Source: Methanobacteriota archaeon (GTDB lineage: Archaea; Thermoplasmatota; Thermoplasmata; UBA10834). Taken from it: a stretch of DNA of 64,000 nt. Shown here one piece after another: positions 49,228 to 58,127 of this stretch. Position numbers and translations under genes: made by a program. Numbering within the stretch: the stretch's first letter is position 1; each line of letters begins with the position of its first letter. The stretch is from NCBI GenBank assembly GCA_020347565.1, contig CP070732.1, positions 657,972 through 721,971 on the forward strand, written 5' to 3'. The notes below the pieces were generated by a model. That model saw only the letters and a program-made list of their open reading frames with translations, did not search any database and was not told where the DNA came from.

Positions 49228-50508
49228 ATGGTGCAGGCTTTGGATGACGAGTTCGTGATAGTCCATGCTGCCGAGCTGCTGACGATGCGCGGCCCGTGCA
49301 GAGCCAGGACAAGGGAGGAGATGTCCGAGCTCTCGATCATCGAGGACGGCGCGGTGTATGTCCGCGACGGACACATCCGCGCGGTGGGCGAGACGCCGGC
49401 GATCCTCAGGGAGCACGGCTCCCGTGGGCTGGACAGGCACGACGCCTCGGGAAAGGTGGTGATGCCGGGGTTCGTGGACCCGCACACGCATGTCGTCTTC
49501 GCGGGCTCCCGCGAGTCCGAGCTGCGCATGAAGATCGACGGAAAGGACTACCTGGACATCCTCAGGGAGGGGGGAGGCATACTCCGGACCGTGAGGGACA
49601 CGAGGGCGGCCGCGGCGGACGAGCTATTCGCGCAGTCGGCCACGAGGTTGAAGACGATGATGTCCCACGGCACGACTACCGCCGAGGCGAAGTCCGGCTA
49701 CGGTCTCGACAAGCGCACGGAGCTGAGGATGCTTGAGACGGTGAAGCGCTTGGGCGAGGAGCTGCCCATCGACCTTGTGCCGACCTATCTCGGTGCCCAT
49801 GTCGTCCCGCCGGAGTTCTCCGGCGACCCCGACGGATACGTGCAGTTCATCATCGACGAGGTGCTGCTCGACCTCCCAGCGACGGGGCTCGCGAGGTTCT
49901 GCGACGTGTTCTGCGAGGAGGGCGCGTTCGACGCGCGGCAGTCCCGGAAGGTGTTGCTCGCGGCGAAGGCGATGGGACTGGAGCCGAAGGTGCACGCTGA
50001 CGAGTTCGGACACACGGGAGGAGCGGAGCTCGCCGCGGAGGTGGGCGCCGTGTCCGCTGACCATCTCGCGAGGCCGTCCGACGACGGCATCATGGCCATG
50101 GCGAGGAAGTGCGTGGTGGGTGTGCTCCTGCCAGGGACGCCTTTCTCGTCCATGACGGGCGACTACGCGGAGGCGAGGAGGCTCATAGACCTCGGCGTGC
50201 CCGTGGCGCTCGCGACCGACCTCAACCCAAACTGCTGGAACCCGTCGATGCAGCTCGCAATCACGCTCGCATGCTACAACATGAAGATGCGGCCCGAGGA
50301 GGCTCTCATGGCGTCCACGATGAACGCCGCGGCCGCGATCGGTATGGAGACGTCCGTGGGCTCGATAGACATCGGCAAGAAGGCCGACCTGCTCGTCCTG
50401 GACGTGCCGAACCACGTGAGCATACCGTACCGCATGGGCATCAACCTGTGCGAACTTGTACTCAAAGATGGCAGGCCGCTGCGCTCGGAACCCGTGTCGA
50501 TGGCCTAG
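49228..50508 (+). CDS. hutI: Imidazolonepropionase
   Basis: 426 residues of the amidohydrolase superfamily. Metal ligands appear in MPGFVDPHTHVVFAGSRE and KVHADEFGHTGGAELA; AEAKSGYGLDKRTELRML and ALATDLNPNCWNPSMQ are specific to HutI. It hydrolyses imidazolonepropionate to formiminoglutamate in histidine breakdown. No hutH, hutU or hutF lies nearby, so the pathway genes are dispersed or the enzyme has another role. A perfect hairpin lies 40 bases after the stop. Confidence 0.93.
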   Translation: MVQALDDEFVIVHAAELLTMRGPCRARTREEMSELSIIEDGAVYVRDGHIRAVGETPAILREHGSRGLDRHDASGKVVMPGFVDPHTHVVFAGSRESELRMKIDGKDYLDILREGGGILRTVRDTRAAAADELFAQSATRLKTMMSHGTTTAEAKSGYGLDKRTELRMLETVKRLGEELPIDLVPTYLGAHVVPPEFSGDPDGYVQFIIDEVLLDLPATGLARFCDVFCEEGAFDARQSRKVLLAAKAMGLEPKVHADEFGHTGGAELAAEVGAVSADHLARPSDDGIMAMARKCVVGVLLPGTPFSSMTGDYAEARRLIDLGVPVALATDLNPNCWNPSMQLAITLACYNMKMRPEEALMASTMNAAAAIGMETSVGSIDIGKKADLLVLDVPNHVSIPYRMGINLCELVLKDGRPLRSEPVSMA

Positions 50509-50547
50509 GCCGTAGAACGGTCACGTCCAGGACAATCGGCCCGGGAG

Positions 50548-50578
50548 GCGACGAGGGCGACGGATGCGCCCTCGTCGC
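50548..50578 (+). terminator. Perfect 12-bp hairpin after hutI
   Basis: GCGACGAGGGCG, a seven-base loop, then CGCCCTCGTCGC. It starts 40 bases after the hutI stop and has no following T-run, so it may protect the 3' end rather than terminate directly. Confidence 0.55.
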
Positions 50579-50722
50579 AGCCGAACTGCTGCGCTGGAAC
50601 GCACACGGGGTCGACCCAGTGTCCTACTCGCCGTGTCTGATGGAGAGATCCGCCGTCCCTCGGAGTTGGAGGGCATGCGCTGCGAAGAGCAAAGCCTCTT
50701 CCCGAGCTAGCTACATCGCGCG

Positions 50723-51919
50723 CTATCCCGCAGCCAGCAGGTTGTACTGCGTCAGGAACTCCGGCCAGGATGTATCGACAGCGAAAGAAGTCCACAAGGC
50801 GTAGTTCTCCGCACTGTTGCTCCATGCATCGTGGATCGCCCAGAGTATCGAAAGACCAGTGCTGTCTGCCTTCCTCTCAGGGTTATAGACATAGAGGATC
50901 GCCTCGTCGATGCAGTCCATCATCGTCTGGATAGCCTCCGCAAGTTCGGTGTCCTCGGCAACCGAATCCAGAGCCAGCAGGTGTCTGCCAAGGTCGACCA
51001 TGTCGGCCTGGTAATGGCTCACGCACGATACACTGCTGCTGTCCCTGAGCGCGGACTTGTAGTCCGTCAGGTGCTCGGGGAGGCCTTCCAGCATACCCTC
51101 GGTCCAATCGTCGATAGCATCAATTCCGTCAAGGATTACGCTGACATCTATGACCCCGAGCGTGGCAAACCATGCCCACTCGTTCTCGGAGTAGTGCGCT
51201 GCCCAACCGTCGACCATGTCGAAGGCCACATCGATCGCCGTCTTCTCTGGATCCAAAGCCAGCGGCGTGAACATCAAGTCATAGGGGAAGCCGTCGTAGT
51301 CGACGAGCTCCTCCGATGCGACCATCAAATCCACCAACTCCGACGCTGCCGCCTCATAGGCCGTCTCGATGCAAGCACACATGCACGCGTCAAACCCGAG
51401 GATGTCGATGTCTACGCCAGCGCCTACTATGGCCTCGCGCATCTCGATGGGCCTTATCTGGTCGCCGCTTGTGGAATCATGGCAGAATCCCCTCCAAGCG
51501 CCTCCGTGGTCCCACGCGATTACTGCCAGATTCTCTGCCTCACACCGGACGCTGACGTCTTCGAGGAACCACTGGAAGGTAGCCCCGTCTCCGAAGTTCT
51601 TCTCGGGCAACGTTTCCAGAACGACCGCCTCTCCCCCGTCGATCTCCACGATCTGCGTCTCGCTCGTGCTCATGATATCAACATAGGCGATGAATTCGAC
51701 GCTTTCGCTCTGCGGTATGTTCAGGAGCATCGCGAGGCTTCCATCACCCCAGTAGGGCTCAAGATTGTTGTCGGCACAGACGTATATCGCGACCGTCCAC
51801 GCATTCTCCGTGAACGGTTTTCCATTCTGCTTTCCGGACGACGCTCCTGAGATGGCCAGAAGGCACACCACGGTTATCGCCATGAAAGAGCTGATTGCCC
51901 GCTTCGCTATGATTTTCAT
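50723..51919 (-). CDS. Secreted clostripain-like (C11) cysteine peptidase, copy 1
   Basis: 398 residues from ATG 51919, which has a GGGGGG stretch upstream; an in-frame ATG at 51961 overlaps the promoter. A signal peptide (about 1-28) is followed by a caspase-fold C11 domain with the catalytic His in IAWDHGGAW and Cys in GFDACMCACIE. C11 peptidases usually cut after Arg or Lys and self-process at an internal site; such a site is not evident here. There is no C-terminal anchor. Secreted clostripains have been reported in MBG-D archaea as part of protein scavenging. A paralogue is at 55186-56382. Confidence 0.87.
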   Translation of the reverse strand: MKIIAKRAISSFMAITVVCLLAISGASSGKQNGKPFTENAWTVAIYVCADNNLEPYWGDGSLAMLLNIPQSESVEFIAYVDIMSTSETQIVEIDGGEAVVLETLPEKNFGDGATFQWFLEDVSVRCEAENLAVIAWDHGGAWRGFCHDSTSGDQIRPIEMREAIVGAGVDIDILGFDACMCACIETAYEAAASELVDLMVASEELVDYDGFPYDLMFTPLALDPEKTAIDVAFDMVDGWAAHYSENEWAWFATLGVIDVSVILDGIDAIDDWTEGMLEGLPEHLTDYKSALRDSSSVSCVSHYQADMVDLGRHLLALDSVAEDTELAEAIQTMMDCIDEAILYVYNPERKADSTGLSILWAIHDAWSNSAENYALWTSFAVDTSWPEFLTQYNLLAAG

Positions 51920-51972
51920 CCCCCCGTGTTCAGCGCTCCAATGGGCGACTGACCATCCCAAATCGTCAGCAC

Positions 51973-51982
51973 GCTATAAAGA
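51973..51982 (-). promoter_or_regulatory. TATA box of C11 peptidase copy 1
   Basis: The minus strand reads TCTTTATAGC about 58 bases before ATG 51919. Confidence 0.5.
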
Positions 51983-52212
51983 ATCGCGTCTGCCAGACGC
52001 TCCGTTCTTGACGGCGTGAACCGTGCAACTGTATGCCGTGGGATCCGCTTCGACAGTGGAGGGCATCAGGTCGGAACGGCGTGCAATGATGGAAGAACAT
52101 CGCGACGGCAGCCATTCGCCTTCGCAGCGCCAGCTGGGAGGCTTCGTTCGACGGGCAGGGGACAGGCGACTTGAGCGCCTCAGAACCGCAGGCGCCACAC
52201 GGCTCACAGCAA

Positions 52213-52229
52213 GGGTTATATATATATCC
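52213..52229 (+). promoter_or_regulatory. Strong TATA promoter of the glycan operon
   Basis: GGGTTATATATATATCC is the clearest TATA box in the window, about 80 bases before ATG 52302. Confidence 0.6.
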
Positions 52230-52301
52230 TGAAAGGCATTCATCGCGGCTGAGGGCGGAGCGGGGCAGCGCCGCTGGGCTGGTTAGGCCAAGGCGAGAGG
52301 T

Positions 52302-53342
52302 ATGGTTTCTGTTTGCATGTTGACGGAACTGGACAGCTACCGCAGGTTCGTCCCGTACAAGAACCCCGGAGGGATGGGGACTAACGCGCCGATGGTCGCC
52401 AAAGAACTCGAGCGGCTGGGGTGCAGAGTCTACTTCAACAAGCCTAGGGAGGAGTACGACGTCCTTCATGTCCACAGCCCGCTCCCCAACTCGTTCGTGT
52501 GGGCCCTCAGGAGGAGGCTCGCACACAGGCCGCTGGTCGTCCACGGCAGACACCTGCCGGAGCTGGTCAAGGGAGGGTTCGTCGGCGGGAGTCTGTTCTA
52601 CCCGTTCGTCAGGGGATACTCGAGGTTGTTCTACAACCTTGGCGATGTCGTCCTCGGCGCGACCCCATACGTCGCGAAGGCATTGGCCCGGGACGGCGTG
52701 AAGGGCCCCTTCCGAACGATACCCAACGGCATCAACCGAGAGGTCTTCACCCGGGACGAGGTCAAGGGAGCCGCGTTCAGGAAGAGACTCGGCATAGGAG
52801 AAGAGCAGAGGGTCGTCGTCACGGTCGGACTTCGCATACCGAGGAAGGGCGTCGATACCTTCGTCAACGTGGCGCGCAATCTCCAGGACCGGAACGACAT
52901 CAGATTCGTGTGGGTCGGCGCGTCTGAAATGCTTCTCGAGGACGCGCTGGACGAGTCGCCGCCGGACAACGTCGTGTTTCCAGGACACGTGCCCTTCGAG
53001 GACATCGTGGGCGTGTACTCGTCTGCTGACCTGTTCATCTTCCCGACACGTGCCGAGAGCTACGGCAACGCGATGCTCGAGGCTGCGAGCTGCGGGTGCC
53101 CGCTGCTCATCAGGGACATACCGGTCTACGAGGACTGGGTCGTCGAAGGACGACACTGCCTGAAGGCCCGTAGCGATGACGATTTCGCGCGCAAGGTCGA
53201 ATCGCTGTTGGACGACGACGCTCTGAGGCGGCGGATGATTGGAGGCGCGCGTGGGCTCGCGGAGGAGCACGATATCAGGAGGGCCGCCGAGATGCTGAAG
53301 GGACTGTACGAGGAACTTGCGTCCGGGAGGCCGCGGTCATGA
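52302..53342 (+). CDS. GT4-family glycosyltransferase
   Basis: 346 residues with the GT-B fold. The N-terminal domain has YRRFVPYKNPGGMGTNAPMV. The C-terminal donor domain has VTVGLRIPRKGVDTFVNVA and the EX7E motif region AESYGNAMLEAASCGCPLL. It probably transfers a hexose or N-acetylhexosamine to a lipid carrier or glycan. GCGAGAGG precedes the ATG. Its stop overlaps the next start (ATGA), and a flippase lies 3 kb upstream, so a surface-glycan or glycolipid role is likely. Confidence 0.9.
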   Translation: MVSVCMLTELDSYRRFVPYKNPGGMGTNAPMVAKELERLGCRVYFNKPREEYDVLHVHSPLPNSFVWALRRRLAHRPLVVHGRHLPELVKGGFVGGSLFYPFVRGYSRLFYNLGDVVLGATPYVAKALARDGVKGPFRTIPNGINREVFTRDEVKGAAFRKRLGIGEEQRVVVTVGLRIPRKGVDTFVNVARNLQDRNDIRFVWVGASEMLLEDALDESPPDNVVFPGHVPFEDIVGVYSSADLFIFPTRAESYGNAMLEAASCGCPLLIRDIPVYEDWVVEGRHCLKARSDDDFARKVESLLDDDALRRRMIGGARGLAEEHDIRRAAEMLKGLYEELASGRPRS

Positions 53343-53935
53343 TAGGCGAGGAGATCATCGACTTCTTCGCGTCCCTTGGAGATGTGGGTATGATACTCGC
53401 GCTCGTCGCCATCATACTGCTGGACGGCACGGGCTTCCCCACGCTGCCAGAGGTGTGGATGGTCTGGATCTACGGCGTGCACTTCGACTCGTTCGGCTGG
53501 GCCATCTTGCTCATCTTGGTCTCGAGCGTCGCCAGCCTCGGTGGCAACTTCATACTGTACTCGATAGTGAAGCTGATAGGCATGCCGAGGAGGGCGAAGA
53601 AGGTGATGATGAAGTACACCAACTTCCTGATCGTCAGCGACGAACGGCTGCTGCTGCTCAACCGCGTCGCGCCGCTCGTGCCCTACACCGGCGCGTTCAT
53701 GGCCGTCTGCAACTGGAACATCAAGAAGTGCGCGTTCTACCTCATCATAGGCGCGATGGCGAAGGCGTCGGTCGTGATCGCCCTGGCCTGGCTGAGCTAC
53801 GACAACCTCAAACAGGAGATAGCGCCGTGGGTGGCCCTCATCGCGGTGATCATCGTGCTGCTCATAAGCCTCGCTGCATCCGTGACCTACCGCAGGAGGA
53901 AATTCGGCGAGGAGGTGGCCCCACGATCTCAGTAG
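53339..53935 (+). CDS. DedA-like (VTT-domain) membrane protein
   Basis: 198 residues with four to five membrane segments. The early re-entrant-like segment VAIILLDGTGFPTLPEVWMVWIYG and the RVAPLVPYTGAFMAVCNW motif resemble the DedA/SNARE-associated family; related proteins are lipid scramblases or flippases. It may help recycle the lipid carrier used by the neighbouring glycosyltransferases. It overlaps the GT4 gene by four bases, and its 3' end contains the ribosome-binding site and start of the next gene. Confidence 0.82.
   Translation: MIGEEIIDFFASLGDVGMILALVAIILLDGTGFPTLPEVWMVWIYGVHFDSFGWAILLILVSSVASLGGNFILYSIVKLIGMPRRAKKVMMKYTNFLIVSDERLLLLNRVAPLVPYTGAFMAVCNWNIKKCAFYLIIGAMAKASVVIALAWLSYDNLKQEIAPWVALIAVIIVLLISLAASVTYRRRKFGEEVAPRSQ
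53911..53925 (+). promoter_or_regulatory. Shine-Dalgarno and ACG start of the GT2-GtrA gene
   Basis: GGAGGTG (53911-53917) is followed after five bases by ACG ATC TCA GTA GTC. No ATG, GTG or TTG is in frame near the expected N-terminus. Homologues begin Met-Ile-Ser-Val-Val-Ile-Pro-Thr, so ACG sits exactly where ATG should be. Confidence 0.6.
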
Positions 53936-55029
53936 TCATCCCCACCTACAACGAGAAGCCCAACCTGCGGGAGCTCGTCTCGAGGATCGACGCCGCCTGC
54001 CGAGAAAAGGGCATGGAAGCGGAGATGGTCATAGTCGACGACAACAGCCCAGACGGCACCGGCGACGCTGCCGAGGAGCTCGGCAAGGAGTTCAACGTCA
54101 AGGTCGTCCACCGAGAGGGCAAGCTGGGTCTGTCGACGGCGGTGCTCGAGGGGTTCGAGACGGCCACGGGGGACGTGCTCGTCGTAATGGACGCGGACCT
54201 CAGCCACCCACCGGAGAAGGTGCCGGAGCTCGCGGAGAAGATAGTGTCGGGCGAGGCAGGGATGGCCGTCGGAAGCAGATACGTCGAGGGCGGCCGGGTG
54301 GAGAACTGGCCATTGCACAGAAGACTCGTGTCCAGGGGTGCGACGCTCCTCGCGAGATGGCTCACGGACGTCAAGGACCCGATGTCGGGGTTCTTCGCCA
54401 TCAACCGGTCCGTCATCGAGGGCGTGGAGCTCGACCCTGTCGGCTACAAGATAGGCCTCGAGATACTGGTCAAAGGCAGATACGACGACGTCGTCGAGGT
54501 GCCCATTACCTTCGCGGACAGGAAGGCCGGAAGCAGCAAACTGGGCGCCTCGGTGTACCTGAAGTACATCGACCACTGCACGCGCCTGTACGAGCACAAC
54601 AGGCCCTGGCTCGCGAGATACATCAAGTTCGCGTTCATCGGTGGCATAGGAGCCCTGATCAACCTTGCGGTGCTGTGGACTTCGGTCGAGATATTCTTCG
54701 TCCACTACCTGTGGGCGGCGGTGATCGCCTTCGTCGTGGCCGACACGAACAACTACATATGGAACAGATGGTGGACGTTCCGGTCCAAAGGCAAGGTCCA
54801 CGTCCAATACGGCCAGTTCCTCCTGGTCAGCCTGGACGGGCTGATGCTGAACCTGATCATACTCAAGGCCATCGTCGAAGACATAATGCCCGCGCTCGGC
54901 ATTGGTGAGGACCGCGCGAGCGTGTTCCTGGTGGTCGCTCAGTTGATAGCGATCTTCCTCGTCAGCATATTCAACTTCATGGCGAACTCTCTCTGGACAT
55001 TTCACGCGGACATCAGGAGAGGCTCCTAG
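53923..55029 (+). CDS. Dolichol-phosphate sugar transferase (GT2) fused to GtrA-like membrane domain
   Basis: 368 residues from an apparent ACG start. Residues 1-235 are a GT2 domain of the DPM1/polyprenol-phosphate type (ISVVIPTYNEKPNLREL, VDDNSPDGTGDAA, VVMDADLSHPPEKVP, KDPMSGFFAI). Residues 240-360 are a four-helix GtrA domain (FAFIGGIGALINLAVLW, WNRWWTFRSK). It makes polyprenol-phosphate sugars for glycosylation outside the cell. The only in-frame GTG upstream (53827) would overlap the DedA-like gene by over 100 bases with implausible sequence. Confidence 0.85.
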   Translation, partial: TISVVIPTYNEKPNLRELVSRIDAACREKGMEAEMVIVDDNSPDGTGDAAEELGKEFNVKVVHREGKLGLSTAVLEGFETATGDVLVVMDADLSHPPEKVPELAEKIVSGEAGMAVGSRYVEGGRVENWPLHRRLVSRGATLLARWLTDVKDPMSGFFAINRSVIEGVELDPVGYKIGLEILVKGRYDDVVEVPITFADRKAGSSKLGASVYLKYIDHCTRLYEHNRPWLARYIKFAFIGGIGALINLAVLWTSVEIFFVHYLWAAVIAFVVADTNNYIWNRWWTFRSKGKVHVQYGQFLLVSLDGLMLNLIILKAIVEDIMPALGIGEDRASVFLVVAQLIAIFLVSIFNFMANSLWTFHADIRRGS

Positions 55030-55185
55030 AACGGCCAGCTACAGCTCGGAACCGGCTCGCCGTCGAGGACGTGTTCTTCGCACTCCAAGCGCGTATCGGC
55101 GTCTCGATGTTGCCACGTCAAGCACCCTGGGATGCCGTGAGGCGGCGCGTGCGTGATGAGCTCTCACCCCGCCGCGGAGGCTTGC

Positions 55186-56382
55186 TCAGATCAGGTCGAC
55201 GTCGTAGTAGACTTCCAGGAACTGCAGCCAGCCGTTGTCAGGGAAGTCGAAGGTCGTGTAACTCTCGAACATGCCAGCGCAGGCTACCGTCAGGAAGTTG
55301 GCAGATTGTGGGAAGAGTATCCCCAGACCCAGGTAGTTGAAGTTCTCACTCTTCATGGTGAGCCCCATCTCGGGCACGGCCCTCGAATAGACGTCCATGA
55401 ACTCGAGCGCCTCCGACCTCACATCCGAGCTGGCGGGCGCCGTGTCGGCAATCGCCTGCACAAGAGAGGGCAGGTCGATTCTGCCGGCGCTCTGGGAGCC
55501 CCAAGGGATGACCGCGCTAGCCCGGGCAGACTTCACCATGTCCCTGTACGAGTCGATGTCGGCCTCGAGGGCCTCGAGGAGGTCGCCGAACTCGGATGCC
55601 AGCGCTTCGACTTCGCCGAGGTCTATCACCGACTGCGTCGTGAGCATCTCCACCTCGTACGGCGACTGCATGAACAATTCCTGGAACTCTTGCACGCAGA
55701 CGAGCGACAGGTCCAGAGGGGACATGTCGGGGTCATCCATAAGCCGCTCGAGTATCTTATCGTAAGGGAACCCCCTGTAGCCGATGTAGCTCTCGCTTGC
55801 GACGAGATACTGGGTGTCGAGGTTCTTGGCGTATTCGTAGGCCACTTCTATCTGGCCTATCGAGCATTCGTCCATCGCAAGCACATCGACCGTGTGGTCC
55901 TTCAGCACGTCTATCAGCTCGTGATGCGTGAGCCAATCGCTCCCTCCTTCGGGGGTGGTGTCATCCACGCCAACACCCGCGGTCGGGCTGCCGTGGTCCC
56001 AGAAGAAAATCAGCGTATGGTCCGCAGGATACTCGTCCTCCGCGTAGGTCACGAAATCCTCGAACACGCCGGGATCGCCGGTGTTGACCTCCTCGCCGTT
56101 GTGCTCGTACGGCAGAAGCGTCATGCTCCCCGGCTCGATGTAGTACAGATAGGCGACATCGTCGAGCTTGTCCATGAACACTATGACATTCACCTTGTCG
56201 CTGGAACCAACGGCCATGAATTCATCGAGGTCCGTCTGGGTCAACTCGTTGAGATTGTTGTCGGCCTGCAGATACACGAGGATGTTCCAGTAGTCGTCTC
56301 CCTGGTCGTCCTCGGCAATCGTCGCATTCCCAACGGCTGAGAGTGCGAACACAAGCGCGAGAACGGCACACATCGATTTCAT
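55186..56382 (-). CDS. Secreted clostripain-like (C11) cysteine peptidase, copy 2
   Basis: 398 residues. A signal peptide (about 1-22) is followed by a C11 domain: catalytic His in FFWDHGSP and Cys in AMDECSIGQIEV, with WNILVYLQADNNLNE at the start of the fold and SESYIGYRGFPYDKILE after the Cys. It is clearly related to copy 1 (both share ADNNLE/ADNNLN and GFPYD) but diverged, so substrate preference may differ. It has no membrane anchor and is probably released or loosely held at the cell surface. It faces the end of the glycan operon and has an A/T-rich promoter near 56443. Confidence 0.87.
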   Translation of the reverse strand: MKSMCAVLALVFALSAVGNATIAEDDQGDDYWNILVYLQADNNLNELTQTDLDEFMAVGSSDKVNVIVFMDKLDDVAYLYYIEPGSMTLLPYEHNGEEVNTGDPGVFEDFVTYAEDEYPADHTLIFFWDHGSPTAGVGVDDTTPEGGSDWLTHHELIDVLKDHTVDVLAMDECSIGQIEVAYEYAKNLDTQYLVASESYIGYRGFPYDKILERLMDDPDMSPLDLSLVCVQEFQELFMQSPYEVEMLTTQSVIDLGEVEALASEFGDLLEALEADIDSYRDMVKSARASAVIPWGSQSAGRIDLPSLVQAIADTAPASSDVRSEALEFMDVYSRAVPEMGLTMKSENFNYLGLGILFPQSANFLTVACAGMFESYTTFDFPDNGWLQFLEVYYDVDLI

Positions 56383-56868
56383 CGTACTTGAAGTCAGTCT
56401 CGCTCCCCCCTAATGTAGGCTGAGGAGGGGCATGAAGACGCTACTCTTTAGAATTTCCCCCATGAACCGCGTGGTCAAGCACCGTCCTACGCCGACAACG
56501 TCGTTAATTCAGCATCTGACGTTAACGGCAACCTGCGCGTGCAGTAAGAGCTCTCAGAGAGGCACGCACTGCCCTGCGGCAATGTGCGGCAAACGCAAGG
56601 CCTCCGTACCAGTCTAGGGCATGCGCGGTTGGTGGGATCGGCGACGGCTTGGGCAGACGGCAAGATGATGGGACCGCGTGCCCATCATCTTGACTGAGCC
56701 TGAAACTAGAAGTCCATTTCAGACGAGTCCGTCGTCGACGATTTGGCCGAAGACGGTGATCGTGAAAGGGAGCGCCACCGGAGGAGCGGATGAAGGATAT
56801 CCCTCTACTTCGCGCAAGCATGGGTTCATAAACCAGTGCGACTCTCAGGTGTGTGAGGCTGTTGCGAC
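56383..56868. other. 486-base gap with a promoter and an isolated hairpin
   Basis: The left end holds a minus-strand promoter-like stretch (GGGGGAAATTCTAAAG, 56444-56459) for C11 copy 2. A perfect 12-bp hairpin lies at 56661-56692. Short open frames here lack coding character. No TATA box of quality was found for the threonine dehydratase. Confidence 0.4.
56661..56692. repeat. Perfect 12-bp inverted repeat, orphan hairpin
   Basis: CAAGATGATGGG, eight-base spacer, CCCATCATCTTG. It lies 279 bases from C11 copy 2 and 176 from the next gene, so it is not an obvious terminator of either. A small structured RNA or a protein-binding dyad are both possible. Confidence 0.55.
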
Positions 56869-57822
56869 TTGAACATCAGCGCGATCGAAGTGCTCAAGGC
56901 GCGCAAGGCTCTTGCAGGCATCGTCGACAGGACGCCGTTGACTCGCTCCGACGGCCTGAGCGACCTGTCGGGGGCCGAGGTGTATGTGAAGTGGGAGAAC
57001 CTGCAACGAACGGGCTCCTACAAGGTACGTGGGGCGCTCTACAGGATGAGCCTCCTCTCACCGGATGAGAAGAGCAGGGGCGTGATCACCACCTCTGCGG
57101 GCAACTGGGCCCTCGGAGTCGCCCTTGGCGCCAAGAGCCTTGGCATCGATGCGACAATATGCGTCCCCGAGAACACGCCGAAGGTGAAGATCGGCAAATG
57201 CGAAGCGCTCGGTGCCGAGGTCGTGCTCCACGGTAGGTACTTCGACGAGTCGTTTGCGCACTGTCAGAAGCTCGCGGATGAGAGCGGCAAGACCTACGTC
57301 TCTGGAACCGAGGACTTCAGCGTGATGGCGGGCCACGGCACGGTGGGGATGGAGATGCTCGAGGACCTCCCGGACATCGAGACCATCGTGTGCCCCGTCG
57401 GCGGAGGTGGCCTCCTGACGGGGATCGCCGCCTGGGCTAAAGCGGTGAACCCTGCCATCAGGATCATAGGCGTGCAGTCGACTGCGGCGTACACGCTTCA
57501 CGAGTGCTACAAGTCGAAGAGGCTGTTGGAGGTCCCCGTCCCCGCCACGATCTGTGAAGGGCTCGCTGGCGGCATCGTTCAGCTCAACCTGGACCTCGCC
57601 CTCAAGTACTTCGACGACGTCGTGCTTGCGGAAGAGGAGAAGCTGAAGGATGCCATCGTATGGATGATGAGGAACGAACGGCACATAGTCGAGGGGGCTG
57701 CCGTCGTTGGCCCGGCCGCAATCATGCAGAAGAAGCTCAGGCTCGCCGAGGGGGAAAGGGTCGGCGTCGTTGTTTCGGGCGGCAACATCGATCTCGAGTG
57801 GCTTGCGACATCCGAAGCCTGA
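56869..57822 (+). CDS. Threonine dehydratase-like PLP enzyme
   Basis: 317 residues of fold type II, lacking a regulatory ACT domain (TdcB-like). The PLP lysine is in RTGSYKVRGALYRM and the phosphate loop is PVGGGGLLTGIA. It likely deaminates threonine or serine, giving 2-oxobutyrate for isoleucine or for energy. The motif usually read SAGNHAQG is SAGNWALG, and GSFK is GSYK, so activity or substrate may be shifted. TTG at 56869 is the best start, with GTGAGG upstream; GTG 56890 is an alternative. It stands alone. Confidence 0.85.
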   Translation: MNISAIEVLKARKALAGIVDRTPLTRSDGLSDLSGAEVYVKWENLQRTGSYKVRGALYRMSLLSPDEKSRGVITTSAGNWALGVALGAKSLGIDATICVPENTPKVKIGKCEALGAEVVLHGRYFDESFAHCQKLADESGKTYVSGTEDFSVMAGHGTVGMEMLEDLPDIETIVCPVGGGGLLTGIAAWAKAVNPAIRIIGVQSTAAYTLHECYKSKRLLEVPVPATICEGLAGGIVQLNLDLALKYFDDVVLAEEEKLKDAIVWMMRNERHIVEGAAVVGPAAIMQKKLRLAEGERVGVVVSGGNIDLEWLATSEA

Positions 57823-58127
57823 TGCCTCGTTCTATGCCCCACTTCATTCCTGAACGGCGCCGTGACAGCTCCACATGGTTTGCATCATCATTATAGACGG
57901 GCAAGGAGTTTGAGAAGTAGTCTATCTCGGTGCCCAAGCCACGAAGCTCGGGAATGGCCTGATTTCACACCCCAAAGCAGACTCAGAGCCTGTTCTGGTT
58001 TCCCAGTCGGTGCAGCTGAGCATTCCAGAGAATGCCAAAGGGGGGTACGAGAACGTGGGCGAAGAGGCTTCGATAGGTGGTGTTAGTGTAATATGCCAAG
58101 ACAGCCATCCCTTCCCGGCAAGATGCC
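57823..58127. other. 305-base gap containing repeat copy 1
   Basis: No gene seen. Bases 57893-57957 hold one degenerate copy of the dispersed repeat. The rest shows no convincing promoter or structure. Confidence 0.4.
57893..57957 (+). repeat. Dispersed repeat, copy 1 (partial)
   Basis: The core TTGAGAAGTAGTCTATCTCGG matches 18 of 21 bases with copy 3 near 63705. Similarity continues weakly for another 25 bases. It lies about 70 bases after the threonine dehydratase stop. Confidence 0.5.

Larger units (their letters stand above)
51920..52301. other. 382-base gap with two divergent promoters
   Basis: Apart from the promoter of the C11 peptidase near its left end and that of the glycan operon near its right end, I see no gene, repeat or RNA in about 51990-52210. 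Confidence 0.5.
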
